Below, piece after piece: positions 8,876-18,182 of a DNA stretch of 64,000 nt. Source of the DNA: Melastoma dodecandrum (Eukaryota > Streptophyta > Magnoliopsida > Myrtales > Melastomataceae); contig JARUPY010000373.1 in NCBI GenBank assembly GCA_029817715.1, positions 124,001 through 188,000 on the forward strand, read 5' to 3'. The number at the start of each line of letters is the position of its first letter. Position 1 is the first letter of the stretch. The position numbers and the translations under genes are program-made. Below the pieces are notes generated by a model, which had not been told where the DNA came from, did not search any database, and saw only the letters and a list, made by a program, of their open reading frames with translations.

Positions 8876-9445
8876 TCAGTGCAAGGTCGCGTCGAAGCCC
8901 TTACGCTGCTTGTCGCAGTAAGGGTCCGATCTCTTTCGAAGGTCGGATGGCGGATCGTCCTCGACCAGTCCGCAGATCTCGAACGACTTGAATAACGACA
9001 ACGAGCGCCAGAAGCGGTGATTGATGTGCTCGGCATGGCCGTACATCATGATGCTCTGGTTGTCGGCGACAGTGGTCGGCATCTCGAAGCAGAATGTTCG
9101 ATCCCATGCCTCGCCAACGGCGTGGACTTTCAGATCCTGGCCGTATTTCTTGTGGTCCTTGTCGCTTGGATAGACTGACACCGGGAGCTGCGGGCTAAGG
9201 AGTGCCTTCGCGAAGTATTCGTAGATCGGACCGGTGCCCTCGTTGATCTTCTTCAAATGCAGCGTAAAGCATGCCTTCCTGCGATCGCGGAAGATTGCGT
9301 CGGGTGCCTTCGACTCTACGACGACGGGCCAAAAATAAGCCTCGACGTCCTGCCCGAAAAGATAAGCCGAGACGCTGAGCGACAGGAAGATCAACGCCAT
9401 GAGCGTGTGCGAAAACCAGCCTGCCATGCTGCGGCCCGTCGTCAT
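8876..9445 (-). CDS. Phage protein of unknown function with one N-terminal membrane helix
   Basis: The 189-residue product has a single hydrophobic segment near the N-terminus (HTLMALIFLSLSVSAYLFG) and a soluble, Cys-containing C-terminal domain, so it is probably inserted with the C-terminus outside the cytoplasm. It overlaps the upstream gene by four bases (ATGA) and lies just after the endolysin in transcription order, where holins and spanins are expected. It does not match a standard holin. It is the last gene of the minus-strand block. Confidence 0.6.
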   Translation of the reverse strand: MTTGRSMAGWFSHTLMALIFLSLSVSAYLFGQDVEAYFWPVVVESKAPDAIFRDRRKACFTLHLKKINEGTGPIYEYFAKALLSPQLPVSVYPSDKDHKKYGQDLKVHAVGEAWDRTFCFEMPTTVADNQSIMMYGHAEHINHRFWRSLSLFKSFEICGLVEDDPPSDLRKRSDPYCDKQRKGFDATLH

Positions 9446-10059
9446 CGGCCGCTCCCAACCTTAAGGCCAAAGGCGGCGGCGACCGCCACGAGTGCCATAC
9501 CGATCCAAACGCCGAAGGCCTTGAGGATTTGCCGGAAAGCCTCGTGCTTGAACTCGCCCGTCGCCTCCACCATGCTGCGCACCCCGTCGAGCATGCGCCG
9601 CGTTTTCTCGATCTGGTCGGGGTTGTCGATCCGCAGGCCGATGATCGCGAAGCGTTTCGGCAGGTGCTCATCAAACAGGTCTTCGACCTCGTCGTGGATG
9701 AGTCGCTTGAGGTCGGCGATCTGACGCTCGCGGTCGCGGGCGTTCTCTTCCTTGATGACGTCGCGGACGCTGCCCAGAATGTCCGCCTTGAGACGCTCGA
9801 TCAGAGCCCCGATCGATGAGAGCCTTTTTTCAAGCCTCTCATCGATCTCTTCGTCGGGAACGAAACGCTCTGTCGCGTCGCGGATCAAGTCGTGCGTGTC
9901 GCGCAGCAGCTCCGACTTGAAGCGGTCCATCTCCACGGTAGGGGGCATCGGCGCCGGTCCGCGCCGAGTCTCCTCCATGAGCCTAGTCAGGTCGGGGCGG
10001 AGCTCGGCCAGCAGGTCGGCGACGATCGCTTTGCGGAAAATCTCCTGATCATCCACCAC
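9442..10059 (-). CDS. Coiled-coil protein with C-terminal membrane anchor, possible lysis accessory
   Basis: The 205-residue protein is almost entirely charged helix (for example DEEIDERLEKRLSSIGALIERL and NARDRERQIADLKRLI). It ends with one hydrophobic helix (FGVWIGMALVAVAAAFGL) and a short tail, giving a tail-anchored topology. Its place directly after the endolysin gene suggests a role in holin or spanin function, but no family is recognised. It is translationally coupled to the gene after it by an ATGA overlap. Confidence 0.6.
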   Translation of the reverse strand: MVDDQEIFRKAIVADLLAELRPDLTRLMEETRRGPAPMPPTVEMDRFKSELLRDTHDLIRDATERFVPDEEIDERLEKRLSSIGALIERLKADILGSVRDVIKEENARDRERQIADLKRLIHDEVEDLFDEHLPKRFAIIGLRIDNPDQIEKTRRMLDGVRSMVEATGEFKHEAFRQILKAFGVWIGMALVAVAAAFGLKVGSGR

Positions 10060-10080
10060 CGGCTTGCCTCGGCGAACAGG

Positions 10081-10921
10081 TCAGGCCGCCGTCGCGATCG
10101 TCTTGCCAGGGGTCACCGCCGCCTCGGTCATGACGTCGACCATGTTGGTGAGCCCGCCCAGGTTGACGCCGTAGTTGCCCAAGATCTTGCCGAACTCGGC
10201 GACCAGGGCCTCTACCGCGTTCGGCACGTCCGCCCACTTGCCGCCTTCGACGTCGGCGATCAGCGTACGGATGTCCTTCACGACGGTCGGAATCTCGGGG
10301 ATCGAGGAGACCGTCCCGGCCACGACGCCGGGCGCAACGGTCGCGACCGTCTTGGCGGCCTCGAGCTTGCCGGCGACGCCGCCGAAGAGGCCTGTCAGGA
10401 TGGACAGAGGGTTCATGGATTTCGCTTTCGTGGTTGGCGCCGCTGCTGCGGGAGCCGGCGCGGCGGCGGCGGGCGCCACGGGCTTGTCGGGGGTGACGAA
10501 CAGGGTGGCCTCGGCCTCCCGGCGCTTGGCCAGGCCCTCGAGGCGCTGGCCCTTGGCGAAGACGAAGCGGCGACCCTGCTCCGGCACCGCGGCGTAGTCG
10601 CCGCTATTGATGAGCCGCAGCAGGGTCGATTTCGCGAAGGTGTTTTTCGCCGACGTTGAAGACGAAGCTGACGAGCGCCGCGAACTGGTTGTCGCTCAGC
10701 GGCACCGTGACCAGCCGCGAGACGGCGGCCTCGGCCGGTGCGAGATCGTCGAGGAAGCGCTGGTCGGCCTCGGCCTGCGTGATCGTCATGCCGGCGTGGA
10801 CGCCGTGCGTGGAGCCCCACCCGATCGTCCAGACACCGACGGCGTCGCGATAGGCCGCGAGACGGCAGGATTCGAAGCGCTTGATGAGCGCTGCGCTGGC
10901 CGCGTTGATCTGGCGGGTCAT
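10081..10921 (-). pseudogene. GH24 phage endolysin with C-terminal extension, frameshifted at an A5 run
   Basis: Residues 1-90 carry the T4-lysozyme-like GH24 fold: LIKRFESCRLAAYRDAVGVWTIGWGST with catalytic Glu and the downstream Asp/Thr, then LSDNQFAALVSFVFNVG. The frame is lost at the five-A run (10643-10647 on the + strand) and stops at 10604. Removing one A restores the expected GENTFAKSTLLRLINSG continuation and the QGRRFVFAKGQRLEGLAKRRE ending in the next frame. That frame then runs through an Ala/Pro linker into about 110 extra residues to 10081. The ATG at 10416 might instead start a separate small protein, MNPLSILTGLFGG, hydrophobic at its start and holin-like in position. Confidence 0.85.
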
Positions 10922-10922
10922 G

Positions 10923-10946
10923 GCGGTCTTCCTTGGGAAGGACCGC
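10923..10946 (-). promoter_or_regulatory. Hairpin covering the endolysin ribosome-binding site
   Basis: On the minus strand GCGGTC and GACCGC form a 6-bp stem. The AAGGAAG ribosome-binding site lies inside the hairpin, one base before the endolysin ATG at 10921. In this form the site would be partly hidden, which could delay endolysin translation until the mRNA is unfolded, for example by ribosomes ending at 10947. Confidence 0.45.
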
Positions 10947-11180
10947 CTACAGATGCACCCGCGGCGCGAGACGCCCGATAGCCGACGTGCCGCTTACGTC
11001 GAACTCGACGCAGGCTGCGAACGAGTTGCAGTCGGACTCGGGCCGATCGGCGCGCGGCGCATCAGGCGGCGTTTCCGCGACTGGCCGACGATAGTAGAAA
11101 GGGGGATTCGCCATGCTAGCGAAGGTCGGCGCCGGGCTCAAAGCGAGCCCAAGCGCGACTACGAGCGACGATCTCTTCAC
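10947..11180 (-). CDS. Small exported phage-encoded protein
   Basis: A GTG start inside the TGA of the previous gene (GTGA) opens a 77-residue protein with a Sec-type signal peptide (KRSSLVVALGLALSPAPTFAS). It is followed by a short Pro-rich region with two cysteines (DCNSFAAC). No domain is recognised. It is the third of four consecutive genes with predicted signal peptides between the fibres and the endolysin. Confidence 0.55.
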   Translation of the reverse strand: MKRSSLVVALGLALSPAPTFASMANPPFYYRRPVAETPPDAPRADRPESDCNSFAACVEFDVSGTSAIGRLAPRVHL

Positions 11181-11578
11181 CGCCGGGCGGCCGCGGGGTC
11201 GAGCGCCTCCACCACGTCGAGCACCAGGACCGGCGATACACCGAGCTTGCCGACCTGGTCCTTGATCATCGTCGTCTCCTCGGCCGTCAGGGTGACGCTC
11301 TTGGCATCCAGCACGCGCTGCGCCAGACGCGCGCGCCGCACCTGCACCTCGAGGCCCACGTCGCGCTCCGGCGTGATCAGCGCCGCCGCCGCGATCTCGC
11401 CGAGGGTGATCGGCCCGGAGCGCTTGCAAGCCTTGCCGTCGGGCTCCTTGCACTCCAGCAGGGGCTTGTGATCGAGGCCGAGGAGCTGCCGTGTGAAGTC
11501 GATTCCCGCGGCGGGCTCGGCTGCCGCTGCCGAGGCGAGAAGCCCGCAGATCGCGAGCACGAATAGTCGAATCGTCAT
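11177..11578 (-). CDS. Exported phage protein resembling a small tail-associated family
   Basis: The 133-residue protein has a signal peptide (MTIRLFVLAICGLLASAAAA). The mature region, with GPITLGEIAAAALI, a middle helix RRARLAQRVLDAK and SVTLTAEETTMIKDQVGKL, resembles small phage proteins of the pattern PLTLG--A--AL followed by VDLTAEE-ALIK that lack the signal peptide. It overlaps both neighbours by four bases, so it is part of one operon. Function is unknown, and the similarity is from memory of the pattern. Confidence 0.6.
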   Translation of the reverse strand: MTIRLFVLAICGLLASAAAAEPAAGIDFTRQLLGLDHKPLLECKEPDGKACKRSGPITLGEIAAAALITPERDVGLEVQVRRARLAQRVLDAKSVTLTAEETTMIKDQVGKLGVSPVLVLDVVEALDPAAARR

Positions 11579-11811
11579 TGCGGGGCATCCTTGTTGTCGG
11601 AGGAAGGCGTCGTGTCTTGGTCGCGCGGCCCTCGGTCGGTGCGCGACGGCGTGCCATCGGCCGCCTTGGCGGCGATCCCCGGCGGCATGTCGGCGGATGG
11701 TCGAGCCGTCGGAAAGTAAGGCGTCGTCGTGGCGGGCGCCGGATCGGCGACGGCAGCCGATGCAAGGGCGACAAGCGGAGCCAGCGCGGCAAGAATCCTC
11801 TTCATCATCAT
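11575..11811 (-). CDS. Small exported Pro/Thr/Asp-rich protein
   Basis: Three or four ATG codons in a row follow a GGAG site; the one at 11811 has the best spacing. The product has a signal peptide (MKRILAALAPLVALASAAVA) and a low-complexity, disordered mature part. The stop overlaps the following gene by four bases. No domain is recognised. Confidence 0.5.
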   Translation of the reverse strand: MMMKRILAALAPLVALASAAVADPAPATTTPYFPTARPSADMPPGIAAKAADGTPSRTDRGPRDQDTTPSSDNKDAPQ

Positions 11812-13151
11812 GTGCATGCTCCCGATGTGGTCTTGACGTAGAAGGCGCCCGTCGTGTCCTGACACAGGGTGCCCTTTGCGGTGCCTGCCGAGGTGGGCAA
11901 CGCCGGAGCCTTCAGGCCGGCCGCGAGGGTGACCGGCCCGTTCAGGCCGATCGCCGCAGTCGCGTTGCCGAGGGTCACGGCGGTGTAGGAGGTGGCCGCC
12001 GCGAAGAACGCGTTGGAGCCGGCGTCGGCCGTGGCGAGCGCCTTGTAGTTCACGTAGAGCCCGTAGTTTGCCGCCGTGAAGATGCCGCCGTTCGGCAGGC
12101 TGATGTTGCCGTGGCCGGCGCCCTCGTTGTTGACGTAGACGAGATAGTCCGTCTGCATCTGCATCGAACCCGTTTCCTTGGCGCCGGCACTGTCGTAGCC
12201 ATGAAAATCGAGCGTCTGACTGCTGATGCTGGTGCCGCTCCTGGCCGTCGCGCCGATGAGCGCGAAGGTGCCCGCGCTGGCGCCGTCTTGCGAGGCGATC
12301 ACATATGCCCAGCGCGCATTGAGGTTGCCGTTGAACGCCAGCGCGGTGATGCCGTTGTTGGTGGCGGCCGCGACAGGGCTACCGCCGATGTTGAGCGCGC
12401 TACAGAAGGTGGCAGGGCTCGTAGCCTGACAGTCGATCTCGTTGACAAGGGAGCGCGGGCCGTAGGAATGCAGGGCTTGCCCGCGCGCGTCGGTCAGGAT
12501 GACGTCGAAGCCCCATGCGGCGGCGTTGTCCGTATCGACGATGGCGTCACCGAACAGCGCGACTGGCGACGGGATGCTGTTGGAGATCATCTGGCTGCTG
12601 ATCACGTAGCCGGCGATCGCATCGACATCGATCACCGTGGTTCCTGGCGGCGAGCGGACCGTACTGCGAATACCGTCGAAGACGGGTGCAGCGTTGCTTC
12701 CGGGCCCGATCGACCACTCGAAAACATTGTATGACGAGATGCTCGGGTCGGACTGGTAGCTGTAGCCGAACGTGTCCGCCGTCACCGCGCTCGTCACCGC
12801 GCCGATGTTCGCCAGCGCTCCGGCCAAGGTGTCGCCCGCTCTGTTCACGGGCGTGTAGCCGAGATTGTTCCGTGCGGCGCCTGGCGTGAGCGCGCACGCC
12901 AGCGGATTGCCCGCAGGACAGGCCACGTCGCCGCCGAGCGCCGGCATCTGCGGGCCCGTGATGTGGACGAGATTGTCCGTCCCCACCGTGCCCAAGGAAA
13001 GGAACCCTGCTCCGAGCGGGTATTTGAGCACCTTGCTCGCATCGATGCGCGGGGAACCCGAAAGCAACGCATCGAGCGCCGTGGCGGGCCGTGCCGCGCC
13101 GAGCACGAGCAGGCCGAGGAGAATCGTGCGGACGGGAAGCGATTTCGTCAT
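11808..13151 (-). CDS. Tail-fibre-like protein with an N-terminal signal peptide
   Basis: The 447-residue protein begins with a Sec-type signal peptide (MTKSLPVRTILLGLLVLGAA, cleaved around ATALDA). It then has fibre features: ITGPQMPALGGD, NNLGYTPVNRAGDTLAGAL, and a Gly/Ala/Thr-rich beta-structured body ending with KTTSGACT. The GYTPVN-AGDT-G motif is common in phage tail fibre and spike proteins that bind host surfaces. A signal peptide is unexpected for a virion protein assembled in the cytoplasm. It is coupled to its neighbours by ATGA overlaps. Confidence 0.72.
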   Translation of the reverse strand: MTKSLPVRTILLGLLVLGAARPATALDALLSGSPRIDASKVLKYPLGAGFLSLGTVGTDNLVHITGPQMPALGGDVACPAGNPLACALTPGAARNNLGYTPVNRAGDTLAGALANIGAVTSAVTADTFGYSYQSDPSISSYNVFEWSIGPGSNAAPVFDGIRSTVRSPPGTTVIDVDAIAGYVISSQMISNSIPSPVALFGDAIVDTDNAAAWGFDVILTDARGQALHSYGPRSLVNEIDCQATSPATFCSALNIGGSPVAAATNNGITALAFNGNLNARWAYVIASQDGASAGTFALIGATARSGTSISSQTLDFHGYDSAGAKETGSMQMQTDYLVYVNNEGAGHGNISLPNGGIFTAANYGLYVNYKALATADAGSNAFFAAATSYTAVTLGNATAAIGLNGPVTLAAGLKAPALPTSAGTAKGTLCQDTTGAFYVKTTSGACT

Positions 13152-13993
13152 GCGAGCACCCACATGTCCTTGCTGTTGTGATCGAGCTCGACGCGCTGCC
13201 ACGCGGATTCGAGCGCGAAGCCGGACCCCCCGTTGATCGGGCCCGAGAGGTTGATCGGTGTGTTCGGCGAGGCCGCGCCGGACATGTCGGCGACTTTCAG
13301 GACTTGGCCCTTCGGGTATTGCGCCGGCGCCGGCAGGGTGAGCGTGCGCGCCGCGGTGAGCTTCATGACCCGAACAAGCACGTCGGCATTCGTCATCGCG
13401 TAGTCGATGTCGACCACGTCGGTGGCGCCGATCTGCGGCGAGCCGATCAGGGCCCGCACTGCGGCGGCCGAGCCCGACTCGAGGATCTGCGCGCCCATCT
13501 GCCCGGCATCGGTGATCTGCGCCGTGGCGATGCTCGACGGGCCCGCCGGACCTTGCGCAAGGCCGAGCTGGATCGTGAAATTGGCATTCTGCCAAACCAA
13601 GGTCAGGCCGGCGTTCTCGTCGATGATCGCCGGCATGCTCGCGTCGTAAACCTGGAAGCCTACGACGCCGATCGTCTGGCGCCTCAGGTTCGAGTCGAGA
13701 TAGTAGATCTGCACCCGCGAAGGCAGCGCCGACGCGGCGTCGACGTCGATCGGCGCCTGCGCGGTCAGAGCGCGCGGCACGACGAGCACGAAGCTGCCGG
13801 CCTGCGGATTGAACGACACCACGCCGCCGTTGCTCGGCGTCAGGTCGGAGAAGACGGTGTATCCCGCCGGAGTGAACTCGCCGCCCATCGTGTAGCCGGT
13901 GAGATTGATCGGCGATCCCGATGCGTCCTTGATGACGCACGGGATTATCCAGTCGTCGCGCCGCCAACGCTGCAGTCTCGTGATCAAGCTCAT
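13148..13993 (-). CDS. Tail fibre/baseplate adaptor protein
   Basis: The 281-residue protein starts with RRDDWIIPCVIKDASGSPINLTGYT, a BppU-like N-terminal module found in baseplate upper and fibre-attachment proteins. It continues to a fibre-like C-terminal half with DYAMTNADVLVRVMKLTAARTLTLPAPAQYPKG, a pattern also present in the collagen-like fibre of this phage. It probably joins a fibre to the tail tip. The ATG at 13993 is the last start before this domain. Confidence 0.68.
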   Translation of the reverse strand: MSLITRLQRWRRDDWIIPCVIKDASGSPINLTGYTMGGEFTPAGYTVFSDLTPSNGGVVSFNPQAGSFVLVVPRALTAQAPIDVDAASALPSRVQIYYLDSNLRRQTIGVVGFQVYDASMPAIIDENAGLTLVWQNANFTIQLGLAQGPAGPSSIATAQITDAGQMGAQILESGSAAAVRALIGSPQIGATDVVDIDYAMTNADVLVRVMKLTAARTLTLPAPAQYPKGQVLKVADMSGAASPNTPINLSGPINGGSGFALESAWQRVELDHNSKDMWVLA

Positions 13994-14007
13994 CGGGCGC
14001 CTCGCTC

Positions 14008-14703
14008 CTACTTGCCCACGATGCTTTCGAGCGCCGCGACCCGGGCGACGAGTCGCGTGAGGTCGGGCGCATAGACGCCGGTGTTGGTCACGTCCGCGAT
14101 CGTCATCGAGAGGATGCTGACGGCCCCGATCTGGCTGCCGCTCTGCACGTACGGTCGCCAGTAGACCGCGCTCGCCGGTGGCATGACGTCCACGACGCCG
14201 TCGCCGACCAGGGAAGGCACGCGCTGCGTGAGGATCTGCAGCCCGTCGGCGACGCGCAGCGGCTGCCATGTGCGCAGCGGCACTTGGCCGGCGTCGGCGT
14301 AAGCGGCGTCCAGCCACTGAATGCCGACCTGCACCGCCGCGCATTCGAACGTGCTCGGCTCCGCGCGACGGAACAGGGTGACCCGTATCGCGAAAAAGGC
14401 GTCGGGCTCGAGCCACACCGGATTGCGCAGCGCGACGATGCCAGGCCCCGTCAGGTCGTAGGTTGGGCCATGCGCGGGATCGGGGACGATCTCGGCCGGG
14501 GAGAGCGATGCGCCCGTCGCCGCCGGCCCGACCAGAGAAGAGGTGAAAGCATCGATCCTGTCGCCCGGCCGTAGCACCGCGCCGAACCCGTTGGCGCCCG
14601 CGATCCCGTTCATGCCGTCGGCTCCATCGACGCCGTCTTTGCCCGGCTCGCCGGCCGTCGACACGGCGATCAACGGGGATTGCTCCTCGACGAACAGCGC
14701 CAT
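14008..14703 (-). CDS. Phage tail protein with a short collagen-like segment
   Basis: The 231-residue protein has a short collagen-like stretch (GEPGKDGVDGADGMNGIAGANG) near residues 18-40 and a beta-rich C-terminal domain (RVTLFRRAEPSTFECAAVQVGIQWLD). It ends in a small coiled-coil (LTRLVARVAALESIVG) able to trimerise. It is therefore likely a trimeric fibre or spike component. The ATG at 14703 overlaps the end of the upstream gene. Confidence 0.6.
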   Translation of the reverse strand: MALFVEEQSPLIAVSTAGEPGKDGVDGADGMNGIAGANGFGAVLRPGDRIDAFTSSLVGPAATGASLSPAEIVPDPAHGPTYDLTGPGIVALRNPVWLEPDAFFAIRVTLFRRAEPSTFECAAVQVGIQWLDAAYADAGQVPLRTWQPLRVADGLQILTQRVPSLVGDGVVDVMPPASAVYWRPYVQSGSQIGAVSILSMTIADVTNTGVYAPDLTRLVARVAALESIVGK

Positions 14704-15125
14704 CAGAACGCCCTCGGAAAGACGAGAAAGGCGCCGCGCATCACGTCCTTCAGGCTGCCATCGGCAAGCGTGCGCTCGCGCACGACCCATACCCAAGCGC
14801 CGGCGGGCCAGGTCGCCACCCGCGCCTGCGCGATGGCGAAGCGAAAGAAGCCGCCGACCGCGTCGACGATCGGAATGTCGGCGGCCGTGAAGGTGTCGAT
14901 GATGCTGGAGAAGGCGTAGCTCGGCGCCAGCACGCCCTCGAGCTGCTTGCCGGTCAGGTCGCGCGCGGAGCACCGCACCGCCTGCCCGTCCACGGTCACG
15001 CTGTAGGCGCCGATCGGGTTTGGCACGACGAGGCGCGCCCCGTCGCGAAAGTCGGCGTCCTGGGAGACCTCGGCGCGCACGATCGAGACGAAGCTCGGCG
15101 CTGGCAATGTGGGGGCGCTGATCAA
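14703..15125 (-). CDS. Phage tail-region protein of unknown function
   Basis: This 140-residue protein is predicted to be mostly beta strand, ending in an aromatic-rich part (GAWVWVVRERTLADGSLKDVMRGAFLVFPRAF). It overlaps the genes on both sides and lies between tail proteins, so it is likely a tail tip or fibre accessory protein. No family was recognised. Confidence 0.55.
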   Translation of the reverse strand: MISAPTLPAPSFVSIVRAEVSQDADFRDGARLVVPNPIGAYSVTVDGQAVRCSARDLTGKQLEGVLAPSYAFSSIIDTFTAADIPIVDAVGGFFRFAIAQARVATWPAGAWVWVVRERTLADGSLKDVMRGAFLVFPRAF

Positions 15126-15844
15126 AACGCCTCCACGAAGTTGATTTCCGGCGTCGCGAAGCGGTTTGCCTCAAGGTCGAGCCTGCCCTCATCGTCCGTC
15201 TTGAAGCGCATCGCGCAGACGGGATAGGCGAACTCGCATGGCGCGAGGTTGGGGATCGCGGCGCGAAGCCACGGCCTGACGTCGACCGCGATCCGACCGC
15301 TGGTCGGGTCGGTTGCCGCCTGCTGCACCTCGTAGAGCGAACCGCCGATGGAGAACCGGTGTCCCGGCTTGATCGGGCCGACCACCGTCTGTGGCGCCGC
15401 GGTCGAGGTCAGCACCAGCGAGGTCGCATTCTGCGCAGCCGCAGCGGCGGTGACCGAGATGACCGGCGCGCGCGGGGCGTCGTACGCGAAAGGCGTTCCT
15501 TTGAGCGCCGGCTCGCGGGCATCGGCCGGCGTCTTGAGCCTTCCGTAGACGTCCGAAGGCCAGGGCTGACGACCGCGCTCGAATGCCGGCATCAGAACCG
15601 TCCCCACCCGTCCCGCCATAGCGGCGACGAACGCTCGGAAAGACAGCAGGGTCGCGGCGTCCATCGGCGGAAAGACGATCCGCGCTTCCCAGCGCGCCGA
15701 CGGCGACGCGATGACCTGCTCGATGCCGTTGACGGATTGCCCGCCCGATCGCGACGTCGACGCGACATGGACGTCGACCTGCGTCGGCCGGATGTAGCGG
15801 CCGTCGCTGCCTTTCGGCCAAGCGAGAGGGTAAACCAAGGGCAT
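15122..15844 (-). CDS. Phage tail protein
   Basis: The 240-residue protein contains an aromatic start (MPLVYPLAWPKGSDGRYIRP), a tail-type segment VASPSARWEARIVFPPMDAATLLSFRAF and a C-terminal AMRFKTDDEGRLDLEANRFATPEINFVEAF. The overall layout resembles phage distal-tail or baseplate proteins that follow the collagen-like fibre in related prophages. There is a four-base overlap with the next gene. Confidence 0.58.
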   Translation of the reverse strand: MPLVYPLAWPKGSDGRYIRPTQVDVHVASTSRSGGQSVNGIEQVIASPSARWEARIVFPPMDAATLLSFRAFVAAMAGRVGTVLMPAFERGRQPWPSDVYGRLKTPADAREPALKGTPFAYDAPRAPVISVTAAAAAQNATSLVLTSTAAPQTVVGPIKPGHRFSIGGSLYEVQQAATDPTSGRIAVDVRPWLRAAIPNLAPCEFAYPVCAMRFKTDDEGRLDLEANRFATPEINFVEAF

Positions 15845-15882
15845 GCGGCAGCATGGCCGCTGCCTTGCCGCGCCCGATTGGA

Positions 15883-16269
15883 TCAGGCCAGCCGCTCGCG
15901 AAGCTCGGCGACCTCTCGTCGTGCTGCCTCGAGATCGGCTTGGGCCTGCGCCAGTGCCGCGGTGCGCGCCGCCAGCTCGTCCCTCGCGGCTAAGAGGGCG
16001 GTCTTTGCCTCGCCGATCTGGCGCAACGCCTCGGCGTTGATCCCCTCGACGATCGCGGCGAAGTCGACCGCCCCGAGCGCTTCATCGCTCGGCGCGCTCG
16101 GCGTGGGCTGCGGCGCCTTGGCCGGCACGTTCCCAGCCTTCAACCAGGCCTCGTACGCCCGCGAATCGACGTTGTGCGGATCGCCGATCGGGATGGTGGC
16201 GCCATCCGCGTCGCGGATCACCATTTCGAAGATCGCGCCGTCGGCGCGGGTGACGCTGGTATAGGTCAT
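15883..16269 (-). CDS. Putative tail fibre assembly chaperone
   Basis: The 128-residue protein starts with a short beta domain (MTYTSVTRADGAIFEMVIRDADGATIPIGDP) and RAYEAWLKAGNVP, typical of small proteins encoded right after a tail fibre. It ends in a long coiled-coil (AARDELAARTAALAQAQADLEAARREVAELRERL). The ATG overlaps the fibre's TGA (ATGA). A chaperone role for the adjacent collagen-like fibre is inferred from position and layout. Confidence 0.6.
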   Translation of the reverse strand: MTYTSVTRADGAIFEMVIRDADGATIPIGDPHNVDSRAYEAWLKAGNVPAKAPQPTPSAPSDEALGAVDFAAIVEGINAEALRQIGEAKTALLAARDELAARTAALAQAQADLEAARREVAELRERLA

Positions 16270-18126
16270 CAGAACTCTGCCGAGAGCGTATAGTAGAACC
16301 GGACCCAATTGCCGGCACTCGTAGCCAGCAACGCATCAAGAAAGATAGTATAGCTGTATGTCTGGTTGTTGCCGTAGTAGCCGAAACCGCCAGTCGAAAA
16401 AGCCTGATTGGCGCCGCTGGCCGAGGTCGTGACACGCGAGGCGTTGCCGGCGGTATCGGAATAGCTGATGGTCGGCGCCGTGCGCATCGGCGGGCTGATC
16501 TGGATCGTGCCGCCGACATAGGTCGAAGTCGAATAGAACGAGGCACCGCCGGTCTGGTAGTAGCGCTGACAGAGCAGCAGCTCCAGACCTGTCGGGCGTC
16601 GCTCGAAACGGGTCGGACTTGCGCTCGCCGCCGCGCTCTCGAACTGCACAAGACCGAGCGTGCCGGTCGAGAACTCGATGTTGGTGATGTTTCCGACCGC
16701 CAGTCCGGTGATGAGCAGCGCGTTGACGGCGACGCCGTTGATCGTCATCGCGGTCCCGGCCGAATACGATCCCGAGGCGGATCCCTGCCAGACCCGCGCC
16801 GTCGCCGTGCCGGTCCAGGTCAGCCACCAGGCCGTGGCGTAGATATCGCTAGCGGCGATGCCCTGGATCAGGGTGCCGGCGGTCATGGTGATGGTCGTGT
16901 CCGGCGTGGACGCTGTGAACGTATAGGTGGCGCCTCCCGCTCCCGCCCTCCAGCGGTCGTGCGCATAGACGCCGGCGGCCAGGGCGGTGCCGGAAACGTA
17001 GCCGCGCTGGTTGAACAGAAAGTTGCCGTTGATGACGGCGTTGCGATTGGTGATCTGCGCCAACGTCGCGCCCGCAAAATCGACGACAGTCCATTTGCCG
17101 GACCCATTGCTCGCGACCGCAAGGAAGCCGTAGGGCGCGGCGATCAGCGCGCTCGCGGCGCCGTCGATCGTGTCGGTGCCGGCGCGGGTGACGGTGATCG
17201 AGCTGCTGATCGAGCACGCGCCGCTCTCATCGACGACGAGAAGCTGAACGCCGACCGGGTAAGCGGATGCCGCAGGCAGCGTGACGGTGCGCGCTGCGGT
17301 GAGCGAAGCAAAGGCAAACCGTGCGATCGGAGGCGACAGCGGTGTAGTTGACATCACTGACCTGGGTTCGACTGAAGCCGGTCGGACCGGTCGGACCTGT
17401 TGCGCCCGTAGGCCCGGTCGCGCCGGATCCTGTCGCGCCGGTAGCACCCGTCGGGCCTGTCGGTCCGACCGCCGTGGACGCGGCGCCCGTGGCGCCCGTA
17501 GCGCCGGCGGGACCGGTCGGCCCGGTCGTGCCCGTTGGTCCAGCGACGGTAGAGGCGGCGCCTGAGGCGCCGGTTGCGCCGGTTGCGCCAGTCGCACCGG
17601 CAGCACCTGCGGCGCCTTGTGGACCTGTGGGCCCCGTCGAACCAACGGCCCCCGTCGCGCCTGCTGCGCCTGCCGCACCCGTGGCGCCGGTGGCACCCGC
17701 CGTCCCTGTGGGCCCGGTGTTGCCAGTCGGCCCGGCCGCACCCTGCGACCCTGTCGCACCTGCCGCACCCGCGTTGCCTTGCGCGCCGGTGGCACCCGGC
17801 GCTCCGGTCGCTCCCGTCGCGCCTGCAGGACCCGCAACAGTAGAGGCGGCGCCTGTCGCCCCTGTTGCGCCCGTGGCGCCTTGAGACCCTGTGGCGCCGA
17901 CCGAGCCTTGTGGTCCTGTCGGGCCGGCCGAGCCTGCAGGTCCCTGCGGACCCGTCGAGCCCGTAGCGAGATCGGATAGCTTGGCGCCGGGCCAGCCGCC
18001 CGCTTTCGACCCGTCGTGGACGCGGATACGGTTGTTCGTGGTGTCGACGGTGATCTCGCCGGGGGCGCCGACGAAGGCGTCATTCTCCGCCGCTGTGCCA
18101 CGGCGGCGCTGGACGGCAGCTGTCAT
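16269..18126 (-). pseudogene. Collagen-like tail fibre, frameshifted at 17316-17318
   Basis: The N-terminal 50 residues ([30 protein letters not shown]) match the attachment domain of phage fibres and major tropism determinants. About 180 residues of Gly-X-Y repeats, very rich in GATGATG and GPTGPTG, form a triple-helical shaft. The frame is then lost at an AAA run on the + strand. Removing one base rejoins SDRTV to [20 protein letters not shown] and a large C-terminal receptor-binding part containing FERRPTGLELLLCQRYYQTGGASFYS, a well-known fibre tip signature. It is probably a sequencing indel, but phase variation by slippage is conceivable. Confidence 0.85.
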
Positions 18127-18182
18127 GCGCTACACCTCTCTCGCGAAGATGATGCGAGCGGCGCGCGCCGGCCCCGATTGCC

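Noticed and set aside
17400..17950. Short repeated units in this stretch as a CRISPR array or VNTR locus
   Set aside because: They are the codons of Gly-X-Y collagen repeats in the fibre gene; there are no equal spacers.
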